A stretch of 64,000 nucleotides of DNA from Colius striatus (Eukaryota > Chordata > Aves > Coliiformes > Coliidae). The notes beneath the pieces are model-generated. The model saw only the letters and a list, made by a program, of their open reading frames with translations, had not been told where the DNA came from and made no database searches. Each line of letters opens with the position of its first letter. The stretch's first letter is position 1. The position numbers and the translations under genes were made by a program. The stretch is from contig NC_084761.1 of the NCBI RefSeq assembly GCF_028858725.1, positions 92,529,971-92,593,970 of the forward strand, in the 5' to 3' direction. Shown in pieces: positions 56,029 to 64,000 of this stretch.

Positions 56029-59000
56029 AAGTTTATGGGCAACACTATTCATCAGAAAAGTCGGGGGGGAAGAGTTAATTCCACTTTTTAAACATGAAGA
56101 AAGCTACAAAGCAAGCACTGCAGATGCAGTACAAAAGTTCAGCCACTGATTATGTACTTTTCCTCTGTAGCTAAACTTTTCAGTCAAATCAACAACCCAC
56201 AGTTACAGCAGAAGAAATAAATACTTAAGACAACATTTTGAGTGTCAGAATTAATAAATTACAATCCTTTAGGAGTGAGTGGTTAGGTACTTACAAAGAA
56301 GAAGCAAACAAGCAGTATCCCTTTTCTAGTGTGCCAGATCTGAAGGGAAGTATAAGCTCAAGTGATAAATACTACAAAGTAAGGCTTCTCTTGTAGTGTA
56401 TAGAATTAAACACAGCTAAGGTAAGTAGTTACCCAATTGCTCGTTTCTCAATAGCCTGTCAAAGAACGTGGGAAAAAAGGGCCTTGGTCTCAAATCCGTT
56501 CTAATCATCATGTGATATGAGGAAGGTTACAGTTTAGTAGCCTTATAAGATGAAGGGTGAACTCCCTTCTCCCTGTCACTAGAGACCAGATGCCAAGCCA
56601 TCAGCTGCTCACACCATCATTGCTCCTGAAGCTGCATTGAGAAGGGAAGTTTTTCCACTGTTAAACTGTTCTATAACACTGATGTTTATTTATTTGCTCA
56701 TTTATCTAAATGAAACATGAGTTTGCAAAACTATGTGTTGGATATTTTTTTTAAATGTGGCAGTATTCCTGCCTAGATCTCTCACTGCGAGAGGGAACAG
56801 GATTTACCTGAACAATTTTAGATTCTTGGGCTGAACTTCTTTGCATATGAGAATACAGTTAAAAACAGACAGGAAATATGTGTGTATTATTTTCAGCATA
56901 GTCAGATTTAGAACACCATCTCTTTAAATCTCCTGTCTTCATAAAAAAACCCTTAAAATAGTGCTGACTTTTCCAGCTAGAAAAGTGCAATCAAACCATT
57001 TGTTCCTTAACTCATTAAGAAAACCTTGGAAAAAAAACAGATGTTTCCTTATTACTCTCTATCTTCTTAAAAATACTGAAAACAAACATTGGATGCCAGC
57101 AGAAAAGCAATTGCAGCTTTTACTTTGGAGTCAACACTCCAAGAGCCTCCAGCTGTTAGTGCAGCTCAGTGCAACCACAGCTCCAGTTAACTGCCTTACT
57201 CATCCATCCCAACCAGGAATAAATGCAAAAAAAACCCCTCCATCCATGACAGAACATTTGGGAAGATGTAAAGAAGAGCTTATGGTCCTATGGTTCTTTG
57301 GTCCTTTTCCCAGTTTTATACAAATCGATTGGTACATTCTGTTAAGAGGATTTTAAAACCTGCAATCCTAACTAAAGCAAGCAATAAAATGACTGAAACA
57401 TACAGCATAATCAGTTTATAGGGCTAGAGGTACAGAGATTACTAATTATTTTAGAAAAAGAAGGAAAAGAAAAGATAGCACATGAAGGAGTCATATCTAC
57501 TTACTAAAACACCACTTGCAAACTACAGCTGGGACCATTAAATAAATTTTGCACGGTCTAATTAACTTGGTTTGCAATCTCAATTACTTTTCACCCAAGA
57601 AATCACTTTTGTTCAGTTTTATGCGTTGTCTGTTTCCCTTTTTTTAAAAAAAATAAATTATGTAAGGCATCCTCAGACAAGTGAACTCTAAACTTCATTT
57701 GTCTTTCAGCAGGCTTGATGGCTATGCATTTAAAAACCCATTCTATCTTATAAACTAAAAATTAAATGTACTCAGCTGTGATGGTCGTCATTGCATCTGC
57801 TATTTATATGCTAATACCCTCACTGGAAGATCTTGCAAATTATTCCACCATGCCAATATCTCATGTGCATCTACTCAAAGCCAACTAAATATTTTCCTAG
57901 AGGCAGAAGATTTTGGTTCGAGAACCAGAATATTTATTGCCACAGAACCTAGTTAAAGGGGCAGTCTTAAGCAAATACATTTTTTTTATTCGACCGCAAC
58001 ACAAAACAATCTTCAATCATCTGAAAGGAAATTTGGGGATATTCTACGTAAGCAAGCACCAACTGGGTAAAAATAATTCCTTCAGTGCCAGGAACAGAAA
58101 CTGAATAGTCACAGTCACATCTTACATGTAGAGATTTTCCTAAGTTCCTTCTTTTCCATTCTATTTTCCAACCCAGGATGAAAAGGAAATAAATGCTGCC
58201 ATTAGGCAGATTTCAGAACTGTGTGATCTTTCCTATGTGCAACCCAAGGAAAACATAAACTACTAAAAGAGCTGTATTTATAGGGACCTCCTACATATGC
58301 TCCTTCCCCCTTTGCTCTGTGATTTGACCATAAATTTAAACCTAGAGACTGCAAATTAGATATGTGGCAGATCACATTTTGTGTTTATCAGTAAAAGCAT
58401 CCCTGTTCATTCTGTTTGTTGCTCAATAGCACAGAGGCTACTGGGACAGTCTGACTTTTACTTAGAAATAAACTTTTCACATTATTTCATAATTTCCAGG
58501 AGTTAGTAAAAATGCTTAAAGGGTCCAAGCTTAACAGCTGACCTAAGTACAATGCTGGAGAAGCTGTGTACCTTGCTCCAAATTGCTTTAGCAACACAAA
58601 CCACCTGATGAACTAGTTTTTCTTTAAACCAACACGAGAGCCACACTCTGAGAGTAATGTTGTGGCCCTGGAAGCACAAGCTTGAGGTTTATTGAAGAGT
58701 TGGTGCTGAAGCCCTCTCCTTCCCACCCAGTGATAAACAGAGCTGAGATATATACACTGGAAGGTCAATAGTGGTGAGGCACATTGCATAACAGCTGTAC
58801 CACTCTAGTGTTATTGGCTACTGCATCTCTGGACTCTGGCAGGCTCAATATCCAACTTAAGCTTGGGAAGGACTTTAATAAAAAGAAGCCAAAATTTACT
58901 CAGAAAGACCAGTAGGCCTTAAAGCAGTTCAAAACCCCTTGAATCTGAATGAATTATTGTTCAAAAGAAAGTAATATGTCCAATATAGCCAATGAACTAG

Positions 59001-59441
59001 CAGCTGTGCTTACAGTTTCTTAGATGACAGCAAATAAAGATCATCTGGAAAGCTGGTGATTTAAACAAAACTATTGTCTCAGGAAGATATTCCAAGACAA
59101 GTTTAGAGCTATTTTAGCAGTAACCACTCAGCTACACTGTCATACCTCACTACTTGGGCTCCTACCATCCACTAAAACCGACAGTTAACTGGTTGCATAA
59201 ATATTCTTAAACCTTAAAAAAAGTACATTAGAAAAGCAAAGTTCTCTTGCCTAATCCCAATTTTCATAAAATACCACATTCAGAGGTGTAATTGTTTTAC
59301 TTAAACCACTGAAGATTTTCAAGTGTACCAACATCTTGTCTTTCTATGCATCCTCTGGGGTGTACCTCTCTGGAGATAACACAGAAGTCTGCTGCCTTTC
59401 ATTAGTAACGCTAATAAACCAACTCTCAGAAAGGAGTACAG

Positions 59442-59743
59442 GGGAAAAGGACCTGGGAATGCTGGTGGACAGCAGGATGAGCATGAGCCAGCAATGTGCC
59501 CTCGTGGCCAAGAAGGCCAATGGCATCCTGGAGTGTATTAGAAGGGCTGAGGGCAGTAGGTTAAGAGAGGTTCTCCTCGCCCTCTACTCTGCCCTCATGA
59601 GACCACATCTGGAATATTGTGTCAAGTCCTGGGCCCCTCAGCTCAAGAAGGACAGGGAGCTGCTGGAGAGCGTTCAGTGCGGGGCCACAAAGATGATGAA
59701 AGAAGCAGAGCATCTCCCTTCTGATAAAAGGCTGAGGGAGTTG
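59442..59743 (+). mobile_element. CR1 LINE, internal 300-bp fragment
   Basis: The region from GAAAAGGACCTGGGAATGCT to GGCTGAGGGAGTTG is present ([34 protein letters not shown]-like). Both ends are missing, including the 3' UTR and tail, so it lost its 3' part after insertion. Confidence 0.9.
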
Positions 59744-60852
59744 TATTTTAACAGTAGTATCTGGTATGGTTTCTTAATCCAGTTTCATTCACACTGGGAG
59801 ACAAACTAATTGTATATCACTCCATCAATTTGAGTCCTCTGATTAAACATTGACCTTCATAATCGGATCTGCATTACCTGAGTTTATTCAGTTACTGAAA
59901 AGGACAGTCTATCTGAGCTTAACGCTGCTACAGAGATCTCCTTCTCTGGATTAGGTTCCAGTCAGTTCAGATCCCTGCTGCAACAGAAGCTCTATAGCAG
60001 GTACAATGGAGGCACTGGAAATCATCAGGGGGGCAAACAGACAGTACAATCCCTTTCAATTGCTGCTTGTGTTTAGAACATCTTCAAGCCTACCATAAAA
60101 TAATAAATGAAATATATAAGCCACTTGCCTGTTCAGCTCCCACAAGTAGTACAACAGCAACCTGTACAAAAATCCACCTGCTAAGATTTGTTAACTACAC
60201 AACACACCAAGAAATACCTGGCAGATTTTCATCTTTAATGTTTCAGGAACTGTAGAATGGGTTAAAGAATTTTAACAAACGACAAGCAAGCATGAAATAG
60301 TGTTGTGCACATTATCTGTGCCTTGAAAAACAAACTTGGTTTCCTCTTAACTCCCAGATAACTGTAAGGAAACTCTGTAAAGTGCCTACTCAGTTTTCCA
60401 TTCGTCTTAACATAAAAGGAAAGGTTTGAAGGTTTGACCACTGAGGCGTGTTGAAGCCAGCAAAGCAATAAACTAAGTGATGTGAAATTACATTAGGGTC
60501 CGTGTTCAGACCAGAACATACCCACAGCAGAGTTCCTAAGATGTTTCCCATTAGGAACAAGGGTTACCCTGAAAAGCTACTATGCTTCAAGCACCTCTCC
60601 CTTCTTTATGGACTAACCTTTCTCCTCTACACACTATTCCCTGCACACCAGTGCAGATGAAATTGTTTAAAGCCATTGTTTAGGCTGTAGTGAAGTCCAG
60701 AACTGGCTACATCCATTCCTGGACCAAAAAGTTGTTTTACGGTCTGATAACTCAAAGGTCAACCAAAAATACCTTTCTTTCCCCCTCCACAGAGAAGTTG
60801 TAGGTTTTCCAGTGCTTCTCAGCTAGTTCAAGTTATTTATAAGATGAACACA

Positions 60853-61460
60853 AAATCACAGAATCTTAAGGGTTGGAAGGGACTTCAAAAGCTTGCCTAG
60901 TCCAACCCCTCTGCCAGAGCAGGACCACCTAGAGTAGGTCACTTGTCCAGGTGGGTTTTGAATGTGTCCAGAGAAGGAGACTCCACAACCCATCTGGACA
61001 GCCCCTTCCAGTGCTCCCTCACTCTCACAAGGAAGAAGTTTTTCCTTGTGTATCTTTGGAACCTCTTATGTCCCAGCTTGTAGTCATTGCCGTTTATCAT
61101 CTCATTGGACATAGAATCATAGAATGGTAGGGGTTGGAAGGGACTTTTAGAGATCATCTAGTCCAACCCCCCTGCAGAAGCAGGTTCACCTAGATCAGGC
61201 CGCATAGGAACACGTTCAGGTGGGTCTTGAAGAGCTCCAAGGAAGGAGACTCCACAACCCCTCTGGGCAGCCTGTGCCAGGGCTCCCTCACCTCAACAGT
61301 GAAATCGTTTTTTCTTATGTTTAAGCGGAACTTTTTGTGTTCCAGCTTCATCTCATTACCTTTTGTCCTGTTGCTAGCTACTATAAAAAAAGGGATGCCC
61401 CAGCCTCCTGACACATCACTGAGAAGAGCCTGGCTCTGTCCTCCTGACACCCATCCATTA
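60853..61460 (-). mobile_element. Older CR1 LINE interrupted by a younger CR1
   Basis: This copy of the CTCTGGCAG type runs from its tail at 60853 to 61112 and resumes at 61413 with ACATCACTGAGAAGAGCCTG and so on, ending near 61460. The two parts join into a continuous CR1 when the 300 bp between them is removed. Confidence 0.88.
61113..61412 (-). mobile_element. Younger CR1 LINE nested in the older copy
   Basis: This 300-bp 3' fragment has tail AGAATCATAGAATGG and the ORF2 end [20 protein letters not shown] ... FLCGLI. ACAT occurs on both sides (61109-61112 and 61413-61416), a possible 4-bp target duplication, though part of it could belong to the tail repeat. Confidence 0.9.
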
Positions 61461-64000
61461 CGTTTTCCTATGACTCCTTCAAATATTTTAGGAAGCATTC
61501 TGAATTATTTAATTTCTTTATGGTTCAGAGGCCTATACCTGATAAAAAGCTAAGTTTTAGAGCTGAAGGGGAAAAAAGGACCTTATTACTAGCCATCTTC
61601 TTTATGAAATTTTAGGAGAGGTGATTTTCATGTAAAATGTGACATAACAGGATTTCCTTTATCACTCATTCATGCAAAAAAAAAGTCCTACTGCATTTGA
61701 TGGATCACCATCTAGAGCTTAGGCCAGATCAAATTCGTGCTACTAAAACTTTGCACCTACCACAAACTTATGTATGCTCCTGTATTATGCTACAGTCTTG
61801 CACACCCATAGGCTGTGAAATCAGTAACTAAATCGTAGCTTACTTCAATGACCACATTTATGGATAAATCTGAACTGAACATTTGGTAAAAATATTTCAG
61901 ATGTTGCATTTTTAACAGATAAATACTCATTTCAATTATTACAGACAAGTCAACAAAACATTCTGTGCAAGATACACATAACCTTACATATATTCCTGAC
62001 TATAGATTTTAGGCACAAAGATAACCTGAGATGTCAATACATTTAATATTACTGTGCCAACTAAATTAAAATTCATGTTTCATTATTCATTAAAATTCAT
62101 TAAAATTTCATGTTTCAAGCCTGAAAACTATCTTCTTTTTTCCGTTTTTGTAAGTATACATTTAGCAATGTATTCTCACAAATATATTCAATTCATTTCA
62201 ATAGACTGTATCCCCTTGTAAGGCAGAATGGATAAAAAGAAGGAAGCGAATTTATATCTACACACTGCTTAGTATTCATAGATGAATAAAGGGAGATGAC
62301 CCTTTGGCCTGAAAAACTTAAATACTTAACATAAGGGTTAACTTGATGATAGAGACACCCTACTTTATTTTACACTCTATTAGAAAAGCTCCAAATGGCA
62401 TTGTGCGACCTGTGAATCAGATAGGGATCAGAGGTCGTCACACTGACAACTTTTAAGAATTCATGGCTAGATCTGCATAACAAGATATTTTTAATAACTC
62501 TGTACCAGTGGCAGGGTGTATAGCCACTGGCAAAGTATAAAACATGCCACAGCAATGTTCAGCTCTAGAAAAGAAAGACAACCAAACCATCACACTAGCT
62601 GATTAGATACTTCAACAGGAGAGTACCATTTCTAGGGTTAATTTTACAGTGTTTTGTCTTATATCAGTCCTACGTCCTGGTAACACTTAAAGAACCTGAA
62701 AAGCTCTTTTAGCTCAAAAGTGATCACAAGAGACTTTTAACAGATAGAAGTAATTACCATAGGATGGTTAAAATGAGGGAGGATGGAAGAGAAAGCACAA
62801 GCATGTCTGACACTTAAGATTTTGTGTTTTCTTCTGCAGTTATGGCTGATCTGGCTTTTTTGATAGATATTAGCTATACAAAATAAAAGATAATTTAAAA
62901 TGTTGCCTGGGCTAGTACTTCGACCCTGCAAATGTTACTAAACTTTTTCTGAATATATGACATGCTAATGATATACACAATCTGATAAAGGACATCTTTA
63001 GATGTAATGTTGACTTAATTATCAAATATTCCCTGCATTTCTTTTAAGTTTTGGTAAACATACTAACAATCAACAGCATGTTACTATTCAAATCCTGATG
63101 TTAATATCTCTGGTTTTCAAAGAGCAACTGTGTCAAGAGTTAGGTGTTTTGTTCCTGTGCAATTCAAAAGCACCATCTGAGGAAAAGACCTGTTTTACAA
63201 AGGCATCTCTCTTGCTCTAAGTACATTTTAACAAAAGTGGGTTCAGGCATGGTGAGGGATCACTAAGGACAGTTACTTAGCCCCAGAAACAACTTCTCTA
63301 AAATGAAGAAAAGACTAAAATAAAGGAGGATGTGAGTACAAAAAGCTGCTACAGAAAGCAGTCAGCTGTACTGGATTCTGTATGGCTATAGAAACAAATA
63401 GAAGGAGAAAACAATACAGCCTTTGCTTTTGACCTTAAATTCAAGTATGACTTTTTTTCTTTTTTTAAACAGGCACTAACTTAACTAATAAAGAGACTTT
63501 AAGAAGAGATGGTTATAAAGCTACAAAATGATTAGGTAGAAATAACTCATTAGCATTGATGAAATGCCAAGCTGTAGTTAAAGACACAAAAAAAAAAGAT
63601 CAGCAATAGTCTTGCAGGCAAGTAACTGGTAGAGCTCTTGGCTTAATTTCTTACATATTAAAATATTAATATTTTTATGCATTACAGTATTTTAAGATTA
63701 AATTATAAGCAGCAAATATTTAACTTGCAAACATAATTCCTAACAATTTTCTAACATAATTATTTCAGAAAAAAATCTGACTCGTATTGCAATAAGGTTT
63801 GGGGAACAGGCCAGGTTCTGGACAACACAAGGACAGCCTTCTCCAAATCTAATTATTAATGGCATTATTGAATTCAACCAGATGTTTCACAAGGATAAAA
63901 TTAAGTACATGAATAAATCAAGATCCAAGCGCATGCTTAGATTTGACAGGAGATAAGGACAAGTGCAACAAAAAGTAATGAAGACAGTTAATGAAAAACT

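Larger units (their letters stand above)
51516..64000 (-). other. UVSSA: Probable UVSSA intron, upstream exons not found
   Basis: These 12.5 kb contain CR1 copies at 53957, 55614, 59442, 60853 and 61113, and otherwise AT-rich unique sequence. I looked for the upstream UVSSA exons (VHS/ENTH-like domain, the coiled region and the segment before the acidic string) and found none that I could support. They may lie past the window or have been missed. Confidence 0.6.

Noticed and set aside
56285-56400. Donor-like CTTAC on the minus strand near 56.29 kb
   Set aside because: The adjacent sequence does not translate into UVSSA-like protein, so it is a chance match.

Overview
The window is nuclear DNA of a vertebrate, almost certainly a bird. 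The two genes have large introns and standard GT-AG splice sites. The interspersed repeats are nearly all 5'-truncated CR1 retrotransposons (LINEs) ending in the avian-type ATTCTATG repeat tail. Several CR1 copies are close to one another in sequence, which suggests fairly recent CR1 activity. I cannot name the species.

Region by region: 1-2462 is the 5' flank and probable 5' UTR of a homeobox gene, AT-rich with many TAATTA-type sites and a perfect 10-bp inverted repeat, then turning GC-rich. 2463-7415 (+) is NKX1-1, an NK-class homeobox gene with two coding exons (429 residues deduced), followed by a 3' UTR ending near a poly(A) signal at 8259. 8281-20500 is intergenic, with four CR1 pieces, a GC-rich island near 9.2-9.4 kb and a possible non-coding regulatory element near 13.4 kb. 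20742-51515 (-) holds seven consecutive exons encoding the C-terminal 338 residues of UVSSA, the transcription-coupled repair factor. 51516-64000 appears to be UVSSA intron; I could not find the N-terminal exons, which probably lie beyond the right edge.

NKX1-1 and UVSSA are convergent (tail to tail), the same arrangement I recall from human 4p16.3. The genes are functionally unrelated: one is a developmental transcription factor, the other joins stalled RNA polymerase II to TFIIH. The UVSSA part includes the acidic TFIIH-binding segment with its phenylalanine, valine and ubiquitin-acceptor lysine, and the C-terminal zinc-binding Cys/His cluster.

I found no convincing novel system. The points most worth a second look are a CR1 copy about 34 bp inside a UVSSA intron whose reading frame is open from the UVSSA exon, a nested CR1 pair, a 5'-flank hairpin, and a POU/SOX/TCF-like site cluster between the genes.
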